54,466 nt of DNA, from assembly GCF_008017455.1 (NCBI RefSeq), contig NZ_VRTY01000036.1, positions 1 to 54,466 on the forward strand. The letters run 5' to 3'. The notes under the pieces were generated by a model. That model ran no database searches. It was not told the origin of the DNA and saw only the letters and a list, made by a program, of their open reading frames with translations. This document shows, piece after piece, positions 39,267-48,431 of this stretch (positions are counted from its first letter, which is position 1; the number at the start of each line of letters is the position of its first letter). The stretch is from Pontibacter qinzhouensis (GTDB lineage: Bacteria > Bacteroidota > Bacteroidia > Cytophagales > Hymenobacteraceae). Both the position numbers and the translations under genes were made by a program.

Positions 39267-42104
39267 TTAATCCTCAAGCTTTACCATTTTAAGTACTGTT
39301 CGCTCAGTTCCTTTCTCTATCTGCAGAAAGTAAATACCTCCGGCCATGTTTTGCAGGCTTAAAGGTTGCTGAAGCGTTTGGTTGTGTTTTGTGGCACGCA
39401 CTGTTCTTAGCACTCTGCCGGTATTGTCTGTTAGTTTCATTTCCACGGCACCACGGTAAGCTCCGGTTACTTCTACTAAAGCTGTATTCCTGGCCGGGTT
39501 AGGGTACACCAGCACCTGTTTGTCTGCAGCAGTAGCTTCTTCCGCGGAGAGCACCAGTTGCTGCCACGGCAGCAGGTTTGGTAGTGGTGCTGGCAATTTT
39601 ACTGTTGTAAACAGGCGGAACTCCCCGGGCTGCAGGTTTAGTCGTTCGGCTGTGTTGGTAAAGAATATTTCTTCGCCCGTAAAATAATCGTACCACATAC
39701 CAGCTTTCGGGAAGTTTGCGTTCGGGCTCTGCAATTTTGTATCGAAGTTGCCGAGTATGTGTACGTCCATGGTCTCATGCCTTAGGGTAATCCGCTTTAC
39801 TACATTGCCAAAGTCGAGTGTAAAATCGGAGGTTTGAAAGGCTGGTTCCGTAAGTTTCAGATTAATGAGAGCGGCATACACGTTGTATAGTTTTTGCCGC
39901 TCCGGGTCTTGCTGGTACTCCCAACGGATGGGCTTTTCGCCGGTACGCCCGTTAAAATTGATGGCAACATCGTAGCCAAGCTCCCCGAATTGCCAGATAA
40001 GCTTTGGCCCCGGTACGGGCAGGAAAAAGGCAGTCGCCAGTTTAGAACGGTTCAGAGCAGTGTTGAGGTTACGGGTATTATAGCCACCCTCCGATCGGCC
40101 AGCCTGCAACACATCATACAGCAGACGCTCCTCGTCGTGGCTCTCCAGGTAGCCAACCACATGAGGTTGGTTCCAGTTGCGCTGTTTATACGAAATCCAG
40201 TTAGGATTTGCCTGAATGCCCTTGGCAAGGTTTCGGTAATCGTGGTTGTGGTTGCCCCAGAAAAGCATGCCATAATCAGCCAGTTCCTTCTCTTCCTGGT
40301 TATCGGCAAAGTGCTCCAGCATCACGTAGGCGGTAGCGTCGTAGGAGCGGATTTCGTTGTAAATCCTTTTCCAGGTGGCTACCCGGCTGGCATCGTAGGC
40401 GCTCCAGGTGCTCACATTGCCCCCGCTGTTCTTCTGCGTAAATCCTTTGGAAAGGTCGAACCGGTAACCGTCAATATTATATTCTTCTATCCAATATTGG
40501 TTTACCCGCTGCACCAGCCTTTTGGTGGCTTCGCTTTCGTGGTTAAAGTCAAAAAAAACATTAAAGGGGTGCGTGGCTTCCTGGTTAAAATAAGGGCTGT
40601 TGGCGGCTGGTCTGGAGCCATCCCAGTAAAGTTTTACATACGGAAATTCATAATCAGCCTGGTTCAGCACCATGTCCAGAATAACGGCCATGCCGTACTC
40701 GTGGCACTTGTCAATAAAGGCTTTCAGGTCGTTTTTTGTGCCGTAGGCCTTATCTGGCGCAAAATAGAAAATTGGGTTATAGCCCCAGGAGTCGTTGCCG
40801 GAGAACTCGTTTACAGGCATCAGCTCAATAGCGTTTACGCCCAGGCGCTTGAGGTAAGTAAGCGTATCTGCTAGGGTTTTGTAGTTGCGGGTGGCCACAA
40901 AATCGCGCACCAGCAGCTCATACACCACCATGTTGGTTGGGTCAGGCCGCTCAAAATTCTGGATACGCCAGTTATAAGGCACCTGGTTAGTTTGCAGCAC
41001 CGACACGATGCCTGTTGCACCGGCAGGATAAGCTTTCAGGCCTGGATATGTTGCTGCCGGGATATACTGATCGTTGTTTGGGTCCAGGATTTTGTCGGCG
41101 TAAGGATCTGCCACCGCCAGAGTACCGTCTACCAGGTATTGGTAAGCAACTTCCTGCCCCGGAGGCATGTTATCCAGTTCGATCCAGTAGCGGTTGCCAT
41201 CGGGAGTGCGGTGCAAAAGGTAGTCTGCTGTAGGTGTCCAGTTGTTGAACTCACCAATTACATAGACAAAGCTTTTATGAGGAGCAAAAAACGACAGGAG
41301 CACCTTCTCCGAACTCAGATAATTAATACCATCCTGATTTCCTGTCGGCAGGTCGGCTACAGCTGGCACAGGTTTAACCGTGAAGTAAAAAGTTTGTGTA
41401 GCCGTTTCTGTACCAGCTTTTGCCTCTATGTCTACACGCCTGCGCACGCCAGACTGTGTACCTGCGTTTAAGTTGTACTCCAGCACCGTTTTCTGCTGCT
41501 CTGTTTTAACTACTACATTATCTACCCGAAGCGTCATATCGGCTGGTGCAGAGGCTGTGGCCTTTATGGGAATGGTGGTGTTGGCTTCAGTAAAGAAAGA
41601 AGCTTGAGTGGGATTCTCAAACACCACTTGTAAGGCATTGGTATAAATAGGAATAATAAAGTCTTCGGTTTGGGCGCTGCCATTTCCGTTTTTCAGGAGC
41701 AGCCCCAGCTTTACAATGGGTTTATCGGCTGGCACACCAAAGTAGGTTCTGGGCACCAGCTTTATCTCCCACCGGTCGTTGCCCAGCGAAGTCATACGAC
41801 CTGGTTCGAATGGCACGGTCCAGGTGGTTTGGCCAGCGGGAGTGAATTCGAAAGCCCCTCCTTCCGCAGTGGTTCCTGCTCCAGCCCATAAATATACATC
41901 AGAAGTTTTGCCAAGCAATCCGGCCGCTCGTGTGTCAGTTGCCTGTTTCAGATCCACTATAATGGTCACTTCCTGATCTGCTGTCGGGAAAGCTGGCACT
42001 GTGGTAACTGCCTGGGCCAGCAGCTGGTGATATCCTGCCAGAAGCAACAGCACCAGGCTGAACAAATGCTTGTTCTTTAAAAGCTGAATGTAGATGTTTT
42101 TCAT
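39267..42104 (-). CDS. multidomain GH13 alpha-amylase-family enzyme with type IX secretion sorting domain
   Basis: A 945-residue secreted enzyme: signal peptide ending near residue 31 (YHQLLAQ), two beta-sandwich modules, a CBM48/E-set-like module (about 265-350: YVIGEFNNWTPTADYLL), the GH13 barrel (about 390-760) and a C-terminal T9SS type A sorting domain (VYPNPARNTALVEV ... MAGGIYFLQIEKG). GH13 regions: I DMVLNQ (Gln where His is usual), II GYRFDLSKG (nucleophile Asp), III MLEHFADN (Glu), IV YLESHDEERL (Asp). It should be exported and surface-attached by the type IX system to cut starch or glycogen. Last gene of the starch group; 204 bp separates its stop from the HTCS start. Confidence 0.93.
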   Translation of the reverse strand: MKNIYIQLLKNKHLFSLVLLLLAGYHQLLAQAVTTVPAFPTADQEVTIIVDLKQATDTRAAGLLGKTSDVYLWAGAGTTAEGGAFEFTPAGQTTWTVPFEPGRMTSLGNDRWEIKLVPRTYFGVPADKPIVKLGLLLKNGNGSAQTEDFIIPIYTNALQVVFENPTQASFFTEANTTIPIKATASAPADMTLRVDNVVVKTEQQKTVLEYNLNAGTQSGVRRRVDIEAKAGTETATQTFYFTVKPVPAVADLPTGNQDGINYLSSEKVLLSFFAPHKSFVYVIGEFNNWTPTADYLLHRTPDGNRYWIELDNMPPGQEVAYQYLVDGTLAVADPYADKILDPNNDQYIPAATYPGLKAYPAGATGIVSVLQTNQVPYNWRIQNFERPDPTNMVVYELLVRDFVATRNYKTLADTLTYLKRLGVNAIELMPVNEFSGNDSWGYNPIFYFAPDKAYGTKNDLKAFIDKCHEYGMAVILDMVLNQADYEFPYVKLYWDGSRPAANSPYFNQEATHPFNVFFDFNHESEATKRLVQRVNQYWIEEYNIDGYRFDLSKGFTQKNSGGNVSTWSAYDASRVATWKRIYNEIRSYDATAYVMLEHFADNQEEKELADYGMLFWGNHNHDYRNLAKGIQANPNWISYKQRNWNQPHVVGYLESHDEERLLYDVLQAGRSEGGYNTRNLNTALNRSKLATAFFLPVPGPKLIWQFGELGYDVAINFNGRTGEKPIRWEYQQDPERQKLYNVYAALINLKLTEPAFQTSDFTLDFGNVVKRITLRHETMDVHILGNFDTKLQSPNANFPKAGMWYDYFTGEEIFFTNTAERLNLQPGEFRLFTTVKLPAPLPNLLPWQQLVLSAEEATAADKQVLVYPNPARNTALVEVTGAYRGAVEMKLTDNTGRVLRTVRATKHNQTLQQPLSLQNMAGGIYFLQIEKGTERTVLKMVKLED

Positions 42105-42295
42105 AATGATTGAGGTTACATGTGTGGTGTTTAATCTAATTCATCCATTTTCATTGCCCGACCCGGGAGGCTTTTTAAAGACACAAAACATAGGATGCAA
42201 GACACAAGACTTTTAAATTAGTAAAGAGTTGATTTGTGTTTTCATGCTCCATCTTCAAATTTCCAAATCTTCACATCTCCAAAACAAATAATCAG

Positions 42296-42353
42296 CAATT
42301 ATTCAAATAAAATAGGCCTTCAGAAGCATTTTAGCACAAATTGGGTCAAGGGT
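42296..42353 (+). repeat. family A repeat
   Basis: CAATTATTCAAATAAAAT, AGGCCTTCAGAAGCATTTT and GTCAAGGGT. Its right end is 8 bp from the stop of the maltose-porter gene. The ATG is lost (ATA/AAA). AAATTTCCAAATCTTCAC-type low-complexity sequence precedes it. Confidence 0.84.
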
Positions 42354-42361
42354 ACCTTCTG

Positions 42362-43741
42362 CTACAGGTTGTCTCGTTTGCTCCAGGGGAACATCAGGCT
42401 GTAAGGGCGGTCTTCGTCGTTTACAAACATGACGGCTGTAGCCGAAAGCAGCATAAATATGCCCGCTATGACGATGGCATAAATAGCTTCTCCTCCGAAC
42501 ACACGCGTTACCAGCACTCCACCAAACAGCCCGTTTACAATTTGCGGAAATGTGATGAAGAAGTTGAAAATGCCCATGTACACGCCCATTTTTTTAGGAG
42601 GTAAAGAACCTGATAAAATAGCGTAAGGCATAGCCAAAATACTCCCCCAGGCAAGCCCGATCCCGATCATGGACAGCACCAGGTACAAGGGGTCTGTAAT
42701 GAAAAAGATCGACAGCAGGCCTACTCCACCGCAAACCAGCGAGAAGGCATGGGTAATTTTGCGTGTGGTAGCCCTGGCAATGGCCGGCAGTAACAAGGCG
42801 TAAATAGCCGAAACCCCATTGTAGATACCAAACAGAATGCCCACCCAGTTGCCGGCATCGGCATAGAGTTCAGAAGAAGTGTCGCCGGGAGGCACCTGGT
42901 AAATATGCTGGGCAATAGCAGGAGTGGTAAACACCCACATCGAAAACAGAGCGAACCACGAAAAGAACTGCACCACCCCCAGCTGTATCATGGTAGGCGG
43001 CATGTTCCTGAAGTCTTTGAAAATACTGGACAGGCCTCTGCCTTCTTCTTCCAACACTTCGGGCGGATAAAATTTCTCGTACTCTTTGGGCGCATATTCC
43101 TTGGTAGTAAAAACCGTCCAGGCCACGGTGCCCAGCATAAAAAATGCTCCTACATAAAACGAGTAAATAACATTGGCAGGCACCTGGCCTTCGGCGGCAG
43201 TTTTGGATATTCCCAGGAATTCGGCAAAAAAGTACGGTAGCCACGAACCAATAACCGCTCCCAGCCCGATTAAAAAAGTCTGAATGGAAAAACCGAAGCT
43301 GCGTTGTTTGTCGGGCAAGGTTTCGGCTACCAGCGCTCTGAAGGGTTCCATGGCCACATTCATAGAGGCATCCATAATCATGAGCATACCTGCACCCACC
43401 AAAATCGGGGGAAGCAGGTAGGCCAGTACCTCGGCATTAGGCATAAACAGCAAAGAAAGGCCTGCCATAACAGCTCCTGCCATAATATAAGGCCTGCGCC
43501 TGCCAAGCCCGGTCCAGGTGCGATCGCTGTAGTGGCCAATAATAGGTTGCACCACCATACCCGTTATGGGAGCAGCCAACCAAAACAAAGACAGGCTCTC
43601 TACGTCTGCCCCAAAGGTCTGAAGAATGCGGGAGGCGTTGCTGTTTTGCAGCGCAAACCCGAACTGTATCCCCAGAAAACCAAAACTCATGTTCCATATC
43701 TGGAAAAACGACAGTTTTGGCTTGTGTAGTAATTTTGGCAT
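42362..43741 (-). CDS. MFS maltose/maltodextrin porter (GPH/SLC45-like, MalT type)
   Basis: The start at 43741 (MPKLLHKPKLSFFQIWNMSFGFLG, 459 residues) is preferred over an ATG ten codons earlier, because this N-terminus fits the family. Twelve membrane segments; QFGFALQNSNASRIL, PIIGHYSDRTWTGLGRRRPYI and the EPFRALVAETLP loop are typical of SLC45/GPH-type disaccharide porters found next to susR-type genes in Bacteroidota. Inner-membrane uptake of maltose or maltodextrin after periplasmic processing is the likely role. It lies 76 bp after the GH13 lipoprotein gene. Confidence 0.9.
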   Translation of the reverse strand: MPKLLHKPKLSFFQIWNMSFGFLGIQFGFALQNSNASRILQTFGADVESLSLFWLAAPITGMVVQPIIGHYSDRTWTGLGRRRPYIMAGAVMAGLSLLFMPNAEVLAYLLPPILVGAGMLMIMDASMNVAMEPFRALVAETLPDKQRSFGFSIQTFLIGLGAVIGSWLPYFFAEFLGISKTAAEGQVPANVIYSFYVGAFFMLGTVAWTVFTTKEYAPKEYEKFYPPEVLEEEGRGLSSIFKDFRNMPPTMIQLGVVQFFSWFALFSMWVFTTPAIAQHIYQVPPGDTSSELYADAGNWVGILFGIYNGVSAIYALLLPAIARATTRKITHAFSLVCGGVGLLSIFFITDPLYLVLSMIGIGLAWGSILAMPYAILSGSLPPKKMGVYMGIFNFFITFPQIVNGLFGGVLVTRVFGGEAIYAIVIAGIFMLLSATAVMFVNDEDRPYSLMFPWSKRDNL

Positions 43742-43817
43742 GGTGATGATGAAAAGCTGGTGAAGAGGCACCGGCTGTGGCTGACAGGCTCTGACCTGCG
43801 CAGGCTACAGCTATACC

Positions 43818-45389
43818 TTACTTTTGTAAAATGATGGTACTGAAAGCAGGCAGCTGCACAGCCCCGCTACGAACGCTGGCCTCATTATAGGTAAACCTGG
43901 TGATTTTGTAATCTTTAAATACATCTGGCAAAGGCACATTAACTGCAGAGCTTCCTACATTGTGCAACACCAGCAAAGCCTCATTTTCGTGCGTTCGGGT
44001 AAAGGCTGCTACAGCGGGTTGCTGCAGTTGCAAAGGTTCAATTTTGCCAAAAGTCAGGGCACCGCTGCTGTTTCTGAGGCTGATGAGTTTTTTGTAATGG
44101 GTGAGCAACGAATTTTCGTCGGCAGCCTGTACGGCAGCCGGAGCTACGGTTTGCTCGGTCGAGTACTCAGGCATTACCCATTTGGTGCGGCATTTGTCTT
44201 TGCTGGCTACATCCCAGAGAAATGGCTCCCGGATTAGCTCGTCTGGCTTTTTGCCTTGCATGCCAATTTCCTCGCCATAGTATAAGTAAGGAGAACCTGG
44301 TAGTGTCAGCAGCAGCGCAGCCGCCATTTTAGCCTTGTCCTGGTTGCCGTCTAACTCGCTCATAATGCGGTTCTGGTCGTGGTTGCTCAGGATGGTGGCA
44401 TCAATAAAATCAGGATTTACGTTGCTGTAATACTCCTGTATACGCGCATGTTTTAGGGCAAGCGAATCGGCTTTTCCTTGCTGCAGTGCTTCTACCATAG
44501 CCCAGCTCATCTCAAAATTGAACAAGGCCGGAAGCCCTTTAGTATATGGTGCCACAATTTCGGCTTCGGCCCACACCTCTCCTACCAAATACACATCAGG
44601 CTTTATCTTCTGCATCTCCTCCTTAAATTCGATCCACCAGTTGTGGTTATCTTCGGGTCGGTCGTCGGTGAAAATATGGCGTGCGGCATCGAGCCTGAAA
44701 CCATCTATGCCCATGTCCTCCAGCCAATATTTCCCTATTTTAAACACCTCCTGCCGCAGCCTGGGGCTATCGAAGTTCAGGTCGGGCATGCCGCCGTAGA
44801 AGTAGCCATAGTAAAGCGAATCGCTGCCCTCAACGGCATGCCACCGGTTCACGTTGTCGGAGTCACCGGCTATAATCTTGCCTTCGCCTTTGGTTTGCGG
44901 ATCGTCTTTGTGGGCCCAGACATAATAGTTCCGGTAAGGGCTTTTCGGATCGTTTTTAGAACTCTGGAACCAGGGGTGGTCAACGCCGGAGTGGTTCAGC
45001 ACCATGTCAATTACAACGCGAATGTTCCGCTTGTGCGCCTCCCGCACAAACTCCCGGAAGTCGTCTTTGGTGCCGTAATCGGGGTGAATGCCGTAGTAGT
45101 CGGTTACATCGTATTTGTGATAGCTCGGTGAGGGGCTCATGGGCATCAGCCAAACTCCCTCTACCCCCAGGTCCTGCAGGTAGTCGAGTTTAGAGGTCAT
45201 GCCCTTAATATCGCCAATGCTGTCGCCATCGGAGTCGCAGAACGACTGTACAAATATCTCGTAGGTAACGCCTCTGGGCCAGTCGCTGACCTTGGCTTGC
45301 GGTGAGCCCAGTTTCTCGGAGCTGCTACAGGCGGCGGCAAAGCAAAGAGAGCCGGCAAAAAGAAAGTTGCGTAAAGTGTTTTTTTTCAT
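43818..45389 (-). CDS. GH13 alpha-amylase-family lipoprotein in SusG position
   Basis: A 523-residue lipoprotein (AAAC, Cys21). The GH13 catalytic set is complete: region I DMVLNHSG (Asp128-His133), II GFRLDAARH (nucleophile Asp234), III VGEVW (Glu271) and IV LSNHDQNR (Asp338). An N-terminal calcium-loop-like CDSDGDSIGD is present. The barrel is followed by a beta-sandwich C-domain (AAFTRTHENEALLVLHNVG). It lacks the inserted CBM58 of B. thetaiotaomicron SusG, as its length shows. It probably hydrolyses starch or maltodextrin at the surface or in the periplasm. It is downstream of susE-like with a 264-bp gap carrying one family A copy. Confidence 0.93.
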   Translation of the reverse strand: MKKNTLRNFLFAGSLCFAAACSSSEKLGSPQAKVSDWPRGVTYEIFVQSFCDSDGDSIGDIKGMTSKLDYLQDLGVEGVWLMPMSPSPSYHKYDVTDYYGIHPDYGTKDDFREFVREAHKRNIRVVIDMVLNHSGVDHPWFQSSKNDPKSPYRNYYVWAHKDDPQTKGEGKIIAGDSDNVNRWHAVEGSDSLYYGYFYGGMPDLNFDSPRLRQEVFKIGKYWLEDMGIDGFRLDAARHIFTDDRPEDNHNWWIEFKEEMQKIKPDVYLVGEVWAEAEIVAPYTKGLPALFNFEMSWAMVEALQQGKADSLALKHARIQEYYSNVNPDFIDATILSNHDQNRIMSELDGNQDKAKMAAALLLTLPGSPYLYYGEEIGMQGKKPDELIREPFLWDVASKDKCRTKWVMPEYSTEQTVAPAAVQAADENSLLTHYKKLISLRNSSGALTFGKIEPLQLQQPAVAAFTRTHENEALLVLHNVGSSAVNVPLPDVFKDYKITRFTYNEASVRSGAVQLPAFSTIILQK

Positions 45390-45442
45390 GATTCTAGTTT
45401 CGTTCAGTAGCTATTTCTGTGGGTTGCTTGCGCAGCAGTAAG

Positions 45443-45502
45443 CAAATTATTCTAATGAAAAGTGCCTTCAGAACAAAAAACTCCTGTTTTCCTTCAAGGG
45501 TA
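45443..45502 (+). repeat. family A repeat
   Basis: CAAATTATTCTAATGAAAA, GTGCCTTCAGAACAAAAAAC and TTCAAGGGT. The frame is open (MKSAFRTKN...PSRVSLP). Confidence 0.82.
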
Positions 45503-45653
45503 TCTCTTCCAGCTTTTAATAGATTGATTTTTCAAATTCAATGCTTAACCAGATCAGGCTACAGCACCTGTTTATTTCGGAAATACCAGCAGCAGCACTT
45601 TTAAATAAGGCTGCCGCTGATTTTCCAGGTTGAGTAAAAAGATAGAAGATTGT

Positions 45654-46745
45654 TTATTTTTCGAGGAAAAGGTACTCGCCAGTCAGGTCGTTGAACAGGA
45701 TGAGATAGGTGCCTGCCGGTATTTGCAGGTTTGGTCTATCCTGTCCGCCAGTGCCGTACAGCGAAGTTGGCTCTCCATTGGCTCCCCAGTTCACCGTCCA
45801 TCCCGACTGAATTCTGAATTTTAGCTCCGTGTCTGCCTCAAAGGTGTGCTCTTTGCTCCAGAAGTGTGGGTTGTAAGCCGATTTTGCAAGGAGCGGCAGA
45901 TTATCGCTCCAGCCGTTGAACTCACCAATGATGCCAATAGCAGGGTAAGTAGGAGAACCGGCAGCGCTATATGGCTCTATCGTCAGGCTGTTTTCGCGCA
46001 GGCTCAGGGTAACTGTGTAGTAGCCTTCAGCTGGAATAGTAAAGGCCCCTGGATCAGGGTCAGCATCTGTTTCGCGGAACTGCAGGCCATCGCTGCCATC
46101 GTTGCCGTACTGAGGTGCCCATTTGCCCGGTTCGCCTAAAAACTTAAGATCGCCAGCCTTAAACCTGCCGGTAAAAGTGTAGATGAACATATCTTCTTCG
46201 GAGCGGAACATAGGAGTTGGCTTGCTGTTATCCCACTCGAACTCTGTCGCGGAACCTACCATATATAACGTAGCGAAGGGCGGCTCAGAGAGGTATGAGG
46301 TAACGTTCAGGGTAATCGGATCAGAATAAACGGCTTCGAACCTATCTGAAATATCGGCTTTGATACGCACCAGCATGGCAGCAGGCTCAAAGGTAGGCAA
46401 GCCAATTTCATTTGCAATTACATTCAATTCGCCCACCGACACCGTTCTAACGGTCTGGTTGTTGAGCACAATGGTTCTGGCACTGGCAAAGGTGGCATCG
46501 TCGGGGTGCGCGAACTGGAGCGTGTAACGCACCGCGGCAGCGTAGCCGAAGTTGGAGGTTGTCCAGGTAAAAGTTACGGCATCGCGTGAGCTTTGCGCCT
46601 CCTCCAGCACCAGGTTCGACTGGGTGGCAGTAAGTGCAGGTATGGTACCTGTTCTGGCCATGGTCATGTCTTCGTCTTTGTCGCAAGCCCAAAGCGTAAG
46701 AGAGCAAACCAGGAGATATAGTATGTGATGTAGCTGCTTTTTCAT
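45654..46745 (-). CDS. SusE/SusF-like starch-binding surface lipoprotein
   Basis: A 363-residue lipoprotein with an acidic stretch right after the lipid Cys (WACDKDEDMT), the kind of signal that sends Bacteroidota lipoproteins to the cell surface. A SusE-type N-terminal Ig-like domain (about 40-150: TATQSNLVLEEAQSSRDAVTFTW) is followed by two starch-binding-like modules with aromatic residues (TLYMVGSATEFEWDNSKPTPM; IGIIGEFNGWSDNLPLL) and GDLKFLGEPGKWAPQYG. It binds malto-oligosaccharides at the surface with SusC/SusD. It begins 70 bp after susD, with a hairpin in between. Confidence 0.9.
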   Translation of the reverse strand: MKKQLHHILYLLVCSLTLWACDKDEDMTMARTGTIPALTATQSNLVLEEAQSSRDAVTFTWTTSNFGYAAAVRYTLQFAHPDDATFASARTIVLNNQTVRTVSVGELNVIANEIGLPTFEPAAMLVRIKADISDRFEAVYSDPITLNVTSYLSEPPFATLYMVGSATEFEWDNSKPTPMFRSEEDMFIYTFTGRFKAGDLKFLGEPGKWAPQYGNDGSDGLQFRETDADPDPGAFTIPAEGYYTVTLSLRENSLTIEPYSAAGSPTYPAIGIIGEFNGWSDNLPLLAKSAYNPHFWSKEHTFEADTELKFRIQSGWTVNWGANGEPTSLYGTGGQDRPNLQIPAGTYLILFNDLTGEYLFLEK

Positions 46746-46776
46746 ATAAAATGATTTTTCTTTTCTTGATTGGCTG

Positions 46777-46807
46777 GCGCGGCACCTGCACCTGGCAGTT
46801 GCCGCGC
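46777..46807. promoter_or_regulatory. GC-rich hairpin directly after starch-locus susD
   Basis: GCGCGGCA (46777-46784) and its exact inverse TGCCGCGC (46800-46807) with a 15-nt loop, 8 bp past the susD stop. No T run follows on the minus strand. It stands where the fructan locus also has a hairpin. Confidence 0.5.
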
Positions 46808-46815
46808 TGCCTTAA

Positions 46816-48411
46816 TTATCTTCTGTAGCCAGGGTTTTGCACCAGGTTCGGGTTAGCTGTTAAGTCGGTAGAAGGAATTGAATAGAGATTTCGATAGCTC
46901 TCTACGCCTCTACCCTCTTTTACACCACCTTTCCAGGCCCAGACATAAGTATCGGGTGTGAACCTGTTAAAGCGGATCAGGTCGGTACGTCGGTGGGCCT
47001 CCCACTTCAGCTCGCGGGCCCTTTCATCCAGTATGAAATTAAGTGTCATCTGGTTGGCGTTTATGTTACCGGATGCATTACCGTAAGCTCTGGTGCGCAG
47101 CTGGTTGATGTACTGCAGAGCTTCTGTGGCACTACCACCAGTACCGCCACGAAGCACAGCCTCTGCATACATCAGGTACACATCTGCCAGCCTGAACATC
47201 GGGAAATCGGTATCCGGGTGGTCACCAACTCTGTCAGAACCAGCCTGACCGGTGGAGGTTACGTTTCTGAATTTGATGATCGGGTAACCTTCTGTAAAGG
47301 AGAAAACATCCTCGATGTCGAGGTTCTGGCCATCGGTGTAGAAATTGGCCCTGGAGTCGGTGTTGCCGGTAATATCAGAAAACAGCTCTACAATAGAGCG
47401 TGTGGTACGTAAGCCGCCCCAGCCGCCATTTATGCCAAAATCTGCTGGCACCATACTACCACCCACCGGCGCGTGCACCAGGTAAGTCATGCCGCCGTAG
47501 GTAATGGTGCGGGTTCCGTCAAAAGTAATCGGGAAAATAATTTCTGGAGAGGTGTGGTTATCTGCCAGGAACAGGTGCTCGTATACCGGATCTAAAGTGA
47601 AGCCTGCCTCTATAACACGTTTGGCATAAGTTACGGCATCGGTATAGCGGGCCTGGCCTGTGTAAACTTCAGCATTCAGGTAAAGCTTGGTGAGCAGGGT
47701 CCAGGCGGCAGCTTTGTCAGCTCGGCCATACTCGTTTTGCCTTGCCTCTGCCAGCTCCGGCTCTATGGCCAGCAACTCCGACTCCACATAGGCAAACAAG
47801 GCCGCCCGGTTTGTCTGCTCCGGAAAGAAATTGCCAACTGCGTCTTCTTCTGTCACAAACGGCACATTTCCGAAAAGGTCTATGGCGTGCCAGTAGCTAA
47901 GCGCTCTCAGGAAACGGGCTTCGGCTCTGAAGCGCTTTGCCTCTTCGAGGTTAGTTCCGGTAATGCCACGGCTGCTGAGTAAATCGTCTGTCGTCTCGCG
48001 GATGAACTCGTTGGTGAGCGCTACCTGGTAGTAAATACGGTTATAAATTACCCGGATAAATTCGTTTGCCGGAGTCCAGTCCATTTCGTGCAGGTCGCGC
48101 AGGTTTCCGTCGTTCCAGGCTATAACGGCCTCATCGGTGGGCAGTTCCTGGGCCTGCCAGTACTGGCGCAGGTAATTCGAGAAATTCTCATCTATTCCCA
48201 GAATATCGGGGCGTCCGGTCGGGCCCTGCTGGCCGTTGGTGGCGTAGCCGGCGTAAAGTTTGGCCAGAATAGGCTTATAGTTGCTAAAATCGGTGTATAC
48301 AACAGAAGACACAACTCCTACCTTCGGCTCAATATCGAGGTTATGGTCGCAGGCAGCTGTAAAGGTTAAAAAGCCGGCCAGTGCGAGGTTTCTTATCAAT
48401 TTAATATTCAT
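46816..48411 (-). CDS. SusD/RagB-family outer-membrane glycan-binding lipoprotein (starch locus)
   Basis: A 531-residue lipoprotein (FTAACDHNLDIEPK, Cys about 21 with acidic follow-on). SusD hallmarks: AKRFRAEARFLRALSYWHAIDLFGNVPF, PMFRLADVYLMYAEAVLRGGTG, ALQYINQLRTRAYG and LDERARELKWEAHRRTDLIRFNRF, ending IPSTDLTANPNLVQNPGYRR. It caps the SusC channel for malto-oligosaccharide import. It begins 20 bp after the susC stop. Confidence 0.95.
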   Translation of the reverse strand: MNIKLIRNLALAGFLTFTAACDHNLDIEPKVGVVSSVVYTDFSNYKPILAKLYAGYATNGQQGPTGRPDILGIDENFSNYLRQYWQAQELPTDEAVIAWNDGNLRDLHEMDWTPANEFIRVIYNRIYYQVALTNEFIRETTDDLLSSRGITGTNLEEAKRFRAEARFLRALSYWHAIDLFGNVPFVTEEDAVGNFFPEQTNRAALFAYVESELLAIEPELAEARQNEYGRADKAAAWTLLTKLYLNAEVYTGQARYTDAVTYAKRVIEAGFTLDPVYEHLFLADNHTSPEIIFPITFDGTRTITYGGMTYLVHAPVGGSMVPADFGINGGWGGLRTTRSIVELFSDITGNTDSRANFYTDGQNLDIEDVFSFTEGYPIIKFRNVTSTGQAGSDRVGDHPDTDFPMFRLADVYLMYAEAVLRGGTGGSATEALQYINQLRTRAYGNASGNINANQMTLNFILDERARELKWEAHRRTDLIRFNRFTPDTYVWAWKGGVKEGRGVESYRNLYSIPSTDLTANPNLVQNPGYRR

Positions 48412-48431
48412 GGTTGTTCAGGTTAAAAAGA

